Position numbers and translations under genes: made by a program. DNA of 64,000 nt from Trachythela sp. YZ-2020 (lineage: Eukaryota > Cnidaria > Anthozoa > Malacalcyonacea > Clavulariidae). Location: NCBI GenBank assembly GCA_016169945.1, contig JADLSH010000212.1:466001-530000 (forward strand), written 5' to 3'. Below the pieces are notes generated by a model, which had not been told where the DNA came from, made no database searches, and saw only the letters and a list, made by a program, of their open reading frames with translations. Shown here piece by piece: positions 18,978-30,297 of the stretch. Position 1 is the first letter of the stretch, and each line of letters starts with the position of its first letter.

Positions 18978-21733
18978 TTGATTGATTGATTGATTGATTG
19001 ATGATTTATTGAAACTCACTCGCAGTTACAAAACTGAATTATAGAGTTACTAATTTACAGTATTTAGCAATAGAAACGTATTGTTAGGACTGCTATAAAT
19101 CTACTTTAATTAATCATCTAAAACTTTAAATCTATGTTTACAATAATATTAGTCTTATTATTATTAAAATCGTATATAAAAACGCACCAAAACGGTGAAA
19201 TACTTTATATCAACCAAAATTATTAAAATTATTAAAATAGATAATGGATATAGTGCGTAAAAATCTAAAACTGATTGTTAAATTCAGTCATGGCTGGAAA
19301 AAAACTATTTTTAAAACGTTCTGTATTACATTTATACAGAGTAAGATCATTTCTGTTTCGAAGGTTTAGACCGTTCTCATCAAGGCGCGAATTGGGCAGG
19401 AGATGTGACACTTTGGTATTAGTCTTTAATTCCTTAAAAGATTTAATACAAAGTTGTTGGCGATTCTCTGCTAAGGTGTTACATCCGATGATTTCTAATG
19501 CTTCACTATAATGGAGATGTGGGTAAATTATCCGAAAACATCTTTTTTGGATCCGTTCAATCTTCTCTGACAGAAAGATTGGGAGGCCAGTGTGCCACAC
19601 AGGACAACCGTATTCCAAGACAGAACGAATGAGGGAAAAATATATAGTGATCAGATCTTTTGCAGGTATTCCGCTACGTTTGAGAGAACGTATAATGTAT
19701 AGCCGTTTCGATGCTTTCTTTACGATCATGTCCACATGGGCATCCCATTTCAAATCGTCTTGTATGCAGAGACCCAAAAGCTTACTTTGTTTTACAATTT
19801 CAATTGGTCTTCCTTCAATACAAATCTGTGGTACCACCAATGGATCGCGGAGAAAACTTACTCTGAGTTCCTTACATTTTTTTTTATTAAGTTTCATACA
19901 ATTGACTCCAGCCCAAGATGAGACATGATCAACATCCGACTGAACACAGGAGTTACTGTCGCCAGACACGTTTTCCGATAAGGTTATATCGTCTACGTAC
20001 TTCCAAAGCTCACTTTCCATGTTAAATAGCTTTAAATCACTAACCATTACCAAGAAGAATATTGGACCAAGTTTGGTCCCTTGGGGGACGCCAGCTTTTA
20101 CATCGGCCCAGTTAGATACGGACTTTCCAATTTTAACCCTCTGTTTACGATCAGAAAGGAAACTACATATCCACGGAATCAGCGATGGTCGTACTCCCAT
20201 GTTGATAAGTTTCGTAATTAAAATATTTAAATTTATCCGATCAAAGGCTTTACTAAAGTCCAATAGGATAATTCTGACGGAATTTCCCTGTTTGTCTAAA
20301 CTTGACAACCAAGTATGGAACATACTAAGTAGACAGGTGGTGGTAGATGACCCACGGAGGCTTCCAAACTGGCTAGGATCGAAATTATTTCCAATGTCCT
20401 GTAAGATCCACTCCGCTACAAACTCTTCTAGAGTTTTCGATAAACATGAGGTAAGTGAGATTGGTCGCAGATCACTTTCCTCTTTTGGTGGAATTTCCTT
20501 GGGGATAGGGGTTATATTTGCTGATTTCCATGAGGTTGGGACAACACCTGATGCTAGCGAAGAATTAAAAAGACTGGTTATTGGTGCAGCCAGTTCATAA
20601 GCAAAAGCTTTAAGGATACGTGGACTTATATTGTCTGGGCCGAACGCTTTAAATGGTTTTAGCTTCAAAAGTTTTTTACAGACTGCATATTCTTCTATAA
20701 TCGGAGGCGGATTCGGAGCTGGTAAATAAGTTGGTAAATTACACAAATCAAGAGGTGGAATATCTTCATTCACTTTCGAGAAAAAACTGATTAAAGCAGA
20801 TACCAATTCTTTTTCAGATAAGAAAACGCCGTCCTTTTCAAGGTTTATAGTGGAAGGATGACTTTGTTTTCCAGAAAGTTTGTTAACAAACTTCCACCAA
20901 GCCCTGCTGTCAGAGTTTTTCATATGTTGCACTTTGTCTACGTAAAATTTATTTTTCCTAGCCAAAATTTCCGATTTTACCTTGTTTTTATAATAACGCC
21001 ATATCCAGTGGTTACCGCCAAAAAAGGCCCGTTGCCTCTCAAAAATCAGATCCTTAATTGTAGCGGTCATCCACGGTTTATCTTGACTATGAAATTTAGT
21101 AGTTTTTAAAGGAAAAAAAATATCAATAGCACAAGTTAGTTGTTCGTTGAATACAGAAGTGGAATTCTCGATTTCGGTCGAGTCACTGTTCAGGTTCCAG
21201 TTTTGGGAAGTTAACCACCTACCAAAAGCATTATAACTTGAAATCGAGAAGCGGCGACATTGTTTTTTAATTGCAGTAGCTTCCTTTATGGTTGAACCTT
21301 TTGGACTGATAAAGATGACATTATGGTCAGAGGATCCAACAGGAGGTAAAACTGAGGGTTTTTCAAACAACTTATCCATGTTAGTAACGATCAAATCAAG
21401 TATCGCTGTTCCTCTAGTGGCGCTCTTCACAATTTGCTTAAGATTATGATTAGATAACAGTTCATAAATATTTAAGTTATTAAAATCGCCTTGGATGACA
21501 ATTCCACAATCAGGATGTTTGTTACACATGCTGTCCAAGCACTCAATTAAATAATGTACCAGTTCACGGTTTTGTTCGATTGTTTTATCGGGTGGATTAT
21601 ACAGGGCGCAAAGTAAGATTCCAGTATAAGGTCGTGGAAGGCGGTGGGGACGAAGCCAGAGCCATAAACATTCAAAACTACCATTGTCGAATTCAAAAAG
21701 TCTTTTACACGGGATTGAGTTTTTCACGTAGAT
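18978..21733 (-). mobile_element. CR1/Jockey-like LINE with long open reading frame
   Basis: Minus-strand non-LTR retrotransposon. The frame is open from about 21730 to 19265, roughly 820 codons. Its first ~20 codons are read from the flanking hammerhead repeat, so the true start is lost by 5' truncation. Motifs in order: IVIQGDFNNLNIYELLSN and LPPVGSSDHNVIF (C-terminal half of an APE-type endonuclease), then the RT with ILLDFSKAFDRINLNILI, AGVPQGTKLGPIFFLVM and ELWKYVDDITLSE (VDD active site), and the thumb LLGLCIQDDLKWDAHVDMIV with GCPVWHTGLPIFLSEKIERI. The 3' end is at 18978-19010 with a (TGAT)n-type tail. ATTTT flanks both ends as a likely target duplication. The absence of stops suggests a recent insertion. 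Confidence 0.9.
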
Positions 21734-21943
21734 ACATTTTATACACCATACTCTTGCCCTCACCAAGCGCATGTGGTACAATACTCAGACACATGCGCAT
21801 CCAGACGTGCGTGAAGTGTCTTGGGGCCAGAGTGCTCAAACGACCACAAGGGAAGTGAGCTTTTGCATTATAGGTTATAGCCACCAATTAACCTCACAGA
21901 GTGCTCAACAACACACAAAGTGAAGGAGTATATATAGTCAAAT

Positions 21944-21987
21944 CTGCAGACATGCATGTTTCGCCGTTCAACGGCTCGTCAGTGCAG
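21944..21987 (-). ncRNA. Hammerhead ribozyme (type I), apparently intact
   Basis: Same 44-nt sequence as 18898-18941, with all core bases and stems I-III preserved. It lies in the tandem array, so array transcripts would be cut into unit-length RNA. Confidence 0.88.
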
Positions 21988-22228
21988 CTTGTAACGCAGT
22001 CTAGATGCGAGTGACTTCGTATTTTATACACCATACTCTTGCCCTCACCAAGCGCATGTGGCACAATTCTCAGACACATGCGCATCCAGACATGCGTGAA
22101 GTGTCTTGGGGCCAGAGTGCTCAAACGACTACAAGGGAAGTGAGCTTTTGCATTATAGCTTATAGCCACCAATTAACCTCACAGAGTGCTCAACAACACA
22201 CAAAGTGAAGGAGCATATATAGTCAATT

Positions 22229-22272
22229 CTGCAGACATGCATGTTTCGCCGTTCAGCGGCTCGTCAGTGAAG
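22229..22272 (-). ncRNA. Hammerhead ribozyme, slightly degraded
   Basis: Core boxes CTGACGA and GAAA and the GUC site are intact. Stem I has one mismatch (CTTCA against TGCAG) and the innermost stem II pair is C against A. It may retain some activity. Confidence 0.75.
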
Positions 22273-22460
22273 CTTGTAACGCAGTCTAGATGCGAGTGAC
22301 TTCGTATTTTATACACCATACTCTTGCCCTCACCAAGCGCATGTGGTACAATACTCAGACACATGCGCATTCAGACACGCGTGAAGTGTCTTGGGGCCAG
22401 AGTGCTCAAACGACCACAAGGGAAGTGAGCTTTTGCATTATAGCTTATAGCCACCAATAT

Positions 22461-22680
22461 ATATATATATATATATATACGTGTAGGTTTAGGTCTACGA
22501 AACGCAAAGAGTGCTCAACAACATATAGTTAGAGCAAAATATAGATTTTCGCTTACCTCAAAAGGCTAGTCTGCAACAGGCTCTTTCATCTGTAAAAGAA
22601 TCATCAGGCAGTCTGAAAATGAAATAGCCTGTTGCAGACCAGTTTTGAGGAAAGCGAAAATATATATATATATTACTTAT
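22461..22680. repeat. PLE end pieces with type B hammerhead-like motif
   Basis: An (AT)n run is followed by CGTGTAGGTTTAGGTCTACG, AAGAGTGCTCAACAACATAT and GCTTACCTCAAAA, then a minus-strand type B motif (22562-22616, stem III altered to CTCTTTC). A partial plus-strand end follows (GAAATAGCCTGTTGCAGACC, TTTTGAGGAAAGCGAAAAT). Confidence 0.7.
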
Positions 22681-22683
22681 ATA

Positions 22684-22716
22684 GTCAAATCTGCAGACAT
22701 GCATGTTTCGCCGTTC

Positions 22717-22759
<43 letters not shown>
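22684..22759 (-). repeat. Truncated hammerhead repeat and (AT)n(GT)n microsatellite
   Basis: AGTCAAATCTGCAGACATGC-ATGTTTCGCCGTTCA is the 3' half of the hammerhead unit. It is cut at 22717 by an (AT)n(GT)n tract. The second stem II strand and the CTGACGA box are missing. Confidence 0.8.
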
Positions 22760-22760
<1 letters not shown>

Positions 22761-23070
22761 TTAAATTTATTAAAATTTTCGTATCCGGCATATATTAAAA
22801 ACTAATTCCTTGGAAAAAAAATCAAGAATTTACGATAGATGAAAATTTAGAAAGAGTATTTATTATATAAACATAAGTGTTATATAGAGTTTTATGCCAC
22901 TGAGAAAAATCGTATTTAAACACACGTAAAAAATACGATATTTTTACGTGTGAAAATATCATTTTTGCAAGCCAATCAAAAACCTATTACTATTTGTGTA
23001 CTATTTACATGTTTGTTTTGAGTTTCTATATGAATTGTCGTTTGTATATAATTTTTTTATAAAATAAACA
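22760..23070. other. No gene seen
   Basis: Unique-looking AT-rich sequence without recognised features apart from a short TTTTACGTGT inverted pair near 22925-22955. Confidence 0.5.
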
Positions 23071-23217
23071 GAATAGTACATGGTTGCTTGGAAATATGGA
23101 ATTAATTTCTCGTGTTGAAGAGAATATTGCTCACTCGTTCGCTACGCTCACTCGTGAGCAATATTCTCTTCAACACTCGAAATAAATTCCATATTTCCGC
23201 GCAACCATGTAATATTC
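23071..23217. repeat. Palindrome (foldback element)
   Basis: Near-perfect 147 bp hairpin. GAATAGTACATGGTTGC..GGAAATATGGAATT at the left is mirrored at the right. The inner arms TGTTGAAGAGAATATTGCTC surround GTTCGCTACGCTCAC. Confidence 0.85.
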
Positions 23218-24374
23218 TCTATATAGTAACACAAAATATTATAAACAGGGATTTTATATTTATCGCTAGTTTTGAAGAAACAAGAAAAAACTCCTTCATT
23301 TTCTCCAAATTTAACACTTGTATTGGACAGATTTTAACAAAATAGTTAAGGGGGTCCAATACAAAAAAAATAATTTTCTATCTTTTATTAGTATTGAATC
23401 TCTACTGCTAATATGTTGTTAGGCTCAACACTCTGACAAAAAAAATGCTGCAAAACATTGTTGCCATGGTTACCGAGATAAAGCACCCCCTGTGGTGAAA
23501 TTCATGCAATTTTATAAACACAATAACTAAATAAGCATTAATGATAAAATTCTGGAATAACTTTTATTACTAGAAAATAACATTGTCTAGGGGTTGAATT
23601 AAAACAATCAACATTGGAGCATTATCACCAGTTTTACAGGTCAAAAACTGGAAAGGCATTTGACGATTCGCATGGAAACTGTCGCGACTTCAAAACTATT
23701 CAACATAACTCAATTATTTTAGTTCAAGACCTAGAGCTTGATATGATGAGTCTATGTTGAGATAGCTTCAATACTTCTTGAGATATGCTGCGCGCAATAA
23801 TGGAATCGCTAATTTTTGCTTATTCGAGAAAAATGCATTTAAAGTTCAATGTTCGGTTTATGAACATGATGGTCACATTAACGTGGTCTTATACATTGAT
23901 TAGTATTTTTCCTAATTTAATACTTTTTCCTCATTTTTACTCTAATATTATAGAACATGGTGGCTGACACAAAAGCACTCACTGTTAGTACAATTTGTGG
24001 ATTAGTGTTACAATTTTTAGTGATAGATAGATAGTTCATTATAGTTTATATATTCGGTATACTAGAAATACATGCATGCAGAATCCCCTCGCCCATTAGA
24101 ACCAAGCAATTAAACTCCCCAAAAGTTATTGTAACATGAAGTACTGAGTTGATCACTGTAACCATGGTAACACGCGACCGTGTATTTCTTTTATTTTTTT
24201 GTACAAAATGGAAAAATAGTGATAAGGTTTGTACTTTTCACTGTAAAAATATCAATTGCCCAACTATATAAAGTAACTATGTTATTACGTACTCTTTTAG
24301 CTTTGATTTACTCTAAAATTTAATCTGAGACGTCTCAGAAAACTTTTCAAAATTGTCATAAAACTTCAACTGTT
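23218..24374. other. No gene seen
   Basis: About 1.15 kb of AT-rich DNA. No coding motif, RNA gene or repeat recognised. CTAGAAATACATGCATGCAG at 24060 recurs near 33660 with a similar CCTCGCC downstream, so both may be the same small repeat. Confidence 0.5.
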
Positions 24375-25783
24375 TTGGAACAGTATTTTTATACTATGAA
24401 GGTTTTGAGATTAAATATGTTGTTTCTCAAATTGAATAAAAGCGACCTTAAGATCAAAGATAATCAACATGCATTTACACATGGTAGATCAACAGTATCT
24501 GCATTAGCGAGTATTACCCAAAACTGGTACAATAAGACTGAAAATTCACGTGATGGAAGAATGGGGATCCACGCTTTATTTATCGATTTTCGTAAAGCGT
24601 TCGATTTGGTCGACCATGGTCTGCTTCTAAGAAAACTCGCGGAATTGAATGTATCAAAGTCTTTTTGGTTATGGACGCGGAGTTTTTTAGAAGGAAGGAG
24701 CCAGCAAGTAAAACTTGGTGAGAGCTTATCATCTTCTAGGCCTTGTCCCTCCGGAGTCCCCCAGGGTTCTGTTATCTCACCAACACTGTTTAATGTTCAT
24801 GTTAACGACCTTGAAGACTGTATTCCTAACTATTTTCAGATTAATACGCATAAATACGCTGATGATTGCACTCAGGATGAGGCAATCTCATATTGCTCTA
24901 CTAGTAACATGCAAATGGTGCTTGATTTAATGAATGACTGGGCCTTCAGAAATAAGATGGAACGTAACGCAAAAAAGACTAAAGATATGTGGATCTGTTT
25001 TAAAGAAGGTATTCCCGAACCACCTTTACTTACGATTGGTACTGATGTTATTGAAAGAGTTAAATCGTTTAAGCTGCTGGGCCTTTGGTGTAATAATACC
25101 CTTAAATGGAACACACATGTCGAAGAAATTACAAGAAAGGCAAGCAAACGTTTATTCCACCTTCGGGAATGTCGTCGAGCTAATCTACCGACAGAAGTAG
25201 GTCTAACCTGTTACCTCTCCAAAATCAGACCGGTATTGGAATACGCGTCCCCAATATGGAGTGGATTACCACAATACTTAATAGATGAGGTGGAGAATAT
25301 CCAAACTAGAAGTCAAAAAATACTTGCCCTGCCGTCCGACCTACTTCAGTCTCTTGAAGAACGTCGTAATATGCTCGCCATTCGTGAATATAAGAAAATT
25401 ATTGATGATGAAACGCATCCATGCAGAAAATATATACCAGATATCGTCACGAAAAAATATGATCTAAGAACAGTAAATACTCTCCCACAATTTTTCTCAC
25501 ATACTAAAAGGCACAAACTCTCGTTTATCCCAAGAACAAATGCGTTATTATAATCTAAATTTTATACTCTTTTTGCTCTTAACATTTTTACTATATTTGT
25601 CATAATAAATTTTACTCAACTGCCAAATTTAACTTGTGGCAATTTTGGCAGTATATATATATACTGTATATAACATATACTATACTTAACACAATGTACA
25701 TATACTCGTATCAACTTTATAAACTGTAAATCCATTGTAATTTTATACTAAAGATGGATATCAATAAATTATTATTATTATTA
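24375..25783 (+). mobile_element. CR1/Jockey-like LINE, 5'-truncated with open RT frame
   Basis: One uninterrupted frame of 392 codons (24375-25553). It contains HAFTHGRSTVSALASITQNW, IHALFIDFRKAFDLVDHGLL (RT motif with catalytic Asp), PSGVPQGSVISPTLFNVHVN and INTHKYADDCTQDEA (YADD active site). The thumb KSFKLLGLWCNNTLKWNTHV, then PVLEYASPIWSGLPQYLIDE and LPQFFSHTKRHKLSFIPRTN follow to a natural stop. There is no endonuclease domain. The 3' UTR ends in ATCAATAAATTATTATTATT at 25783. It is related to, but clearly distinct from, the LINE at 18978. A 5'-truncated copy cannot move by itself. Confidence 0.9.
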
Positions 25784-26422
25784 AAACCTTGTCCTTTCTC
25801 GGTCTTTTAACTGATTTATTTTCCCGTTAACTATAGTAAGTGAAAGTCCTCTACAACATTTTCATTTATCTTTGTTTTGTCTGTATTATTTCCCGACTCA
25901 TGAGCACAAAAGAATGTACAAAACTATATTTGAAAAAAAGTTTTTTCTCGACCTAAACTCGCGCATGCGCATAAAGTAGAAAACCATGTTCGTCCATGAC
26001 ATAATGGCGCACAACTTTGGAATCCGCTATGTTCTCACATACCCGGGTGTAAATATCCGAGCGGATTAGTATTTCTCGCACGGCGCTTCGCGCCGGCTCG
26101 GGGATAAATGTGCCCATATAGATATTTGGAAATTATGTAAAAGTTATATTTGTATATGCCAGTTTAAATAAACAACATATTTGCAAGTGTATGTGCCTTA
26201 TATTGGAAAACCTTTTATTTACTTATATTATACGCACAAATGAAAAATTCGACATGGAGCTCCCCTATATTTTCATATGAAGCTCCCCTATATTTTAATA
26301 TGCAAATGAAAAATTCCACATGAAGCTCCCCTATATTTTCAAATCCTAACAAAATATACTAAGACTAATTCGGGGTCGAAATCACATAACTAAACACATC
26401 CTAAACGGGAGAGGTAGGCATA
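25784..26422. other. No gene seen; short tandem motif
   Basis: Three spaced copies of a GAAGCTCCCCTATATTTT-type unit occur at 26255-26340. CACGGCGCTTCGCGCCGGCT near 26080 is a small palindrome. Nothing coding is recognised. Confidence 0.5.
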
Positions 26423-26796
26423 CACAGTAATTTTTTCGGGGCCATTTTGGCCCCAAAAATGGGGCCAAAATTTTGACCCTGAGACGGCCCCTTTTAGTGG
26501 GGCTGTTTTGGCCCCAAAATTGGGGCCAATATTACAGCCCTTGATGGGGCCAAAACAGCCCCATTAAAAGGGCCAAAACAGCCCCATTAAAAGGGCCAAT
26601 TTTAGTGGGGCTTTTTTGGCCCAAAAAATGGGGACAACATTTTGACCCTAAAACGGCCCCTTTTAGTGGGGCTGTTTTGACCCCAAACTGGGGCCAAATT
26701 TACAGCCCTCTTGATGGAGCCAAAACAGTCCCAGCTTTGGCCCCATCAAAGGGCCAATTTAGCTTTCGTTGAGGTTATTTTCGTTCGTAATATATA

Positions 26797-27530
26797 CTAC
26801 TTACTAACTGAGCGTGAGGTCTGTACGGTAAAATATCAAGCTGAGGTCTTGCTGTATTGACCGAGCGATAGCGAGGTCAATACAGCAAGACCGAGGCTTG
26901 ATATTTTACCGTACAGACCGAACAGTCGAAGTTAGTAAGTTGTTTATTATATGGCATTTCAGACAACAAAAAACAATTCATTTTGCCAAAAATTGTTCAC
27001 GCGAGGGCAAAGTACAAAGTCCGAAACTCAAAGCCGGTCATTTTCAAATGTCAAAATAATTTCAATGATACGAATTTGTCTTAGTTTTTTACAAATTTAT
27101 CTAATCTTAGCTTAGTAAAACTACTCTACAGTACCATTTATAGAATAAAATATAAAATTAATAGAAAATATAGTGATATTGAGCTATCGGATCAAGGACA
27201 AAAACAACTTTGCATGTTCGAAAAAACAAAAATATTCTTGATTGTTTTAGTTAAAAAACATCGTAAAATTTACCTTAATATTTCGACTTGAGCCAACAAA
27301 ACTTGATTTTATCCCTTGTAGTTATCCCTTTTCCGTATTTTCCGTTTATTTTTAATTGTTTTAAATTATTTTTAAGGATTTTTTAATGCTTTTATTGGTT
27401 TGAAATGTGTTCAAGTCGTCGCAGGGCAATAAGAATACCGTATTGCCCGTGGGCAATACGGGAAAATCCTGCCTCGTCAGCGACCAATCAGATTGCGAGA
27501 ATTACCAAAACAAGCACTTGCCATATAATA
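26797..27530. mobile_element. Insertion nested in CACAGT copy B, with palindrome
   Basis: Copy C reads straight through this point (GTAATATATAATAATAATAA), so about 730 bp were inserted into copy B. 26803-26938 is a strong palindrome: CTTACTAACT...GGTCTGTACGGTAAAATATC mirrored by GATATTTTACCGTACAGACC, with the centre GACCGAGCGATAGCGAGGTC. The remaining part is bounded by TTATTATATGGCA (26942) and its reverse complement TGCCATATAATAA (27517-27530). No coding sequence is seen. Confidence 0.75.
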
Positions 27531-28805
27531 AATAATAATAATAACTTCAAATAAAGCTAAATTGACCCTTGTTAATAGGAACTAAAATTGGTGAAGATAA
27601 AATATAATAGTGAGTTACACAACAATTTAAAAGTTAAAAAATATATATTTATAAGTTTGACATTAATCTTAGTTTACACACACATATATACATGCAAGTT
27701 AACAGTGGCAAAACTAACAATGGCAAACTAGCTATGCAATGCAAATTTTAAATTATTTGTGTTATTCAAAACTTACAAAACTTAATCTATTGCCTTAAAC
27801 TCGATGCAGGTTTACTAGCATTTGATTGCATGACCAGTAATTGCCATCGCAGCTAATAGAACTCATCATATATGGTTTGGAAACTCCATGAAATACATTA
27901 TAACTCAGTATCTATATTATTGTCCAGGTTTCTGCTAGATGTGATTTTATCACATCCAAACAACCAATAGTAATGTCGAAACTAAAAAATCACATTCTTG
28001 CATAAACATAAACTAATGAGTTATATTGTACTTTGCAAGTTGATGGTAGTCAATACCCATTTACCCCATATTTTAAAATACATGTATCTTGTCAGATGGC
28101 TATATGATTGTATACACTGTTAATTTCAAGGAGTTAATTTTACTCCAAAAATGGAGTAAAAAAAGGTACCAGTTGACTCGACCAGCGTTGATCACATCAG
28201 TACCAGGGCATTCAACAAACACTTGGTTCTCCCAAATAATCATTAACTGGTCTACATCCTCCGGGTACCCAGTGTCCGGACCATACTCTCCATTGTTGAC
28301 GAGGGCTATGGAAAAAAATATTGTGAGTGTCAATGTAGATATTGGTGTAAGAGACAACTACTCAACTAGAATACGATTACACATCCAACATAGAATATGA
28401 AGTATGAGGTCAGAGTACTTGCACAACATTAAATGTACCGCAGTAAATAGCACTTGCCAAACATCAAATGTCCTGCAGAAAGCAAGCTAGATTATATACT
28501 TTGTCTCAGTGGTGAAGCTAGACATTAGAAACTAGCCATGCTATGCAAATATATTTTATAAATTATTGAAACCTTTATTTGAGTTATTATAAGGAGAGTG
28601 GGATACTCAGCAGTTGACTGTTGTGTAAAACTACCTAAAGACTGGGAGACTCCCTGGACATTATGTAGTGCTATAAGCTAGCTCTCTTGGATTAAGCAAA
28701 ACATCTGGCCACAATAGAATCTTAGGAGAATAAAAATTAGTACACTATTTTAAAATGCATTGGACATTAATCGGTTAACCTTGAATTATCTCGATTGTGC
28801 GGTGT

Positions 28806-29000
28806 CAGTGTGGGTAGAGTATAGCAAATACGGCGGTTGACTGTTGTGTAATACTACCTGAAAATACAATACGAAGTTCGACGTTTCGAGCGAAGGCCCT
28901 TCATCTGGGCTTCTACTAACTTCCAGACGAAGGGCCTTCGCTCGAAATGTTGAATATCTTATTGTATTTTTCAGGTAGTTTTACATAACAGTCAACCGCC
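28806..29000. repeat. Inverted PLE ends inside CACAGT copy B
   Basis: CAGTGTGGGTAGAGTATAGC and CGGTTGACTGTTGTGTAATA lead into a minus-strand type C motif (TTCGAGCGAAGGCCCTTC). It is followed at once by a plus-strand type C motif (TTCCAGACGAAGGGCC, TTCGCTCGAAATG) and the mirrored end TTTTACATAACAGTCAACCG. The arms form a ~165 bp inverted repeat. Copies in element C are at 55744-55940 and 57438-57632. Confidence 0.75.
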
Positions 29001-29786
29001 ATAACCTTGAATTAGTTAACTACATACTGTATCAAATCTTCTCACAGCATAAAAATACAAAAATTCTAATAATTGTTATTTTTGTAAGTCCCTATTGCAA
29101 CCAGAGGGTTTCTCATCCAAGAGAGATAGCTTATGGCATCACCTGCATATAATGTCTAGGCAGTCTCCTACTCTCCCTTTGATTACTCAAATTGTCTGGA
29201 GTGAAGCCATGGAATCTGCTCTTACTATTCAAATAAGCATGCATTAAAATAGCCTAAAGACAATGCATTTCTGAAGGTTTCAATAATTAAAGAATCAACA
29301 ATTTGCAAATGCATCTATAGCACAACCAGTTGCTATGTATAGCTTCATCACTGAGACAGAGTATATAATAATAAAGTATTTTGCAACAAGCAGTGGCGGT
29401 AGTCGGTTGAGGAGCCAGTCGCCCCCCGAATAATTTCTCAAAGCCTTTGAATGATAGCTGGTTAACTGTGTAACAAAGCTGTATCAATTTATGATTTTAC
29501 AACCACGAAAGCCTTGATAGGCTGTAATTTAAGTAAATTTGCATGAAATTTAAGTGAAAAAGTTTTAAGAATGGAGATTTGCAGTAACAAAAGGATGGTT
29601 ATATGTTGGCAACCTAAGTTCGCACCCCCAATATTTTGCAAAGTGTCCGGCACTGGCAATAAGTTCCATATCCACACATTGCTTCTGTCTGGCCCCATTA
29701 GAATGTGGGAAGGAAGTACTAGTCGATACCACATAGTGTAGAGTGAGAAATAGATATGTTGTACCACAGCCATTATTGCCCTTAGG

Positions 29787-30297
29787 AAATGCATGTATCA
29801 GTGGCTTCCCCCTGGGGTCGACCACCGGGGATACAGGGGGATTGGTCTTTTCACCCAGTCAAACCTTAGCAAATTCCCCTGGGTACAAGATACAGGTATT
29901 AAATACAACCCTCAAGGGCAGTATCTTTTTTTTCAATCCTATATCAAGTTACACAGCCAGTTTCAAGTGGTATAAGCTCTCGTTTATTGACTGACTTATC
30001 AACACTAAAAACATCAACACTAAAAACATCAACAATGACTTGTAGCAAAATATAGGAAATGTATAATATGAATGGCCCTAGACCAATCCTATAAATTCAT
30101 AATAAATTCAATGCGTCAAATTCACACTCGAGAGTTTCTAAATCAAAATCTCCTGGGTACTTTCCTGTGGGTTTTCGGCTTGAGAACCAAATTTGACATT
30201 CCTCCCACCCCCATGGGATGCAAACACAGTTTGGGAAATGTCTCTGGGTCCCCAGGGGTCGACCCCAGGGGGAAGCTGCTGATACATGGATAAGCAT
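29787..30297. mobile_element. Small inverted-repeat element (MITE-like) in copy B
   Basis: Left end GCATGTATCAGTGGCTTCCC-CCTGGGGTCGACC. The right end, reversed, reads CCATGTATCAGCAGCTTCCC-CCTGGGGTCGACC. The termini are about 33 bp and the length about 510 bp. A second copy is at 58434-58951 in element C. Internal short frames are not conserved proteins. Confidence 0.7.

Larger units (their letters stand above)
21734..22460 (-). mobile_element. Tandem retrozyme-like array (about 2.5 monomers)
   Basis: Direct tandem repeats with a monomer of about 285-290 bp. The ribozyme starts at 21944 and 22229 are 285 bp apart. The distance 18898 to 21944 minus the inserted LINE is about 290 bp. Each unit contains ATACACCATACTCTTGCCCT, CAAGCGCATGTGGTACAATA, GTGTCTTGGGGCCAGAGTGC, CACCAATTAACCTCACAGAG and the ribozyme. 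Apparent ORFs across the unit are chance frames. The right end (22445-22460) is cut by PLE end sequence. Confidence 0.85.

Noticed and set aside
21734..22460. Protein-coding genes in the repeated ORFs of the hammerhead array
   Set aside because: The frames repeat only because the DNA repeats. They lack known motifs and cross the ribozymes.
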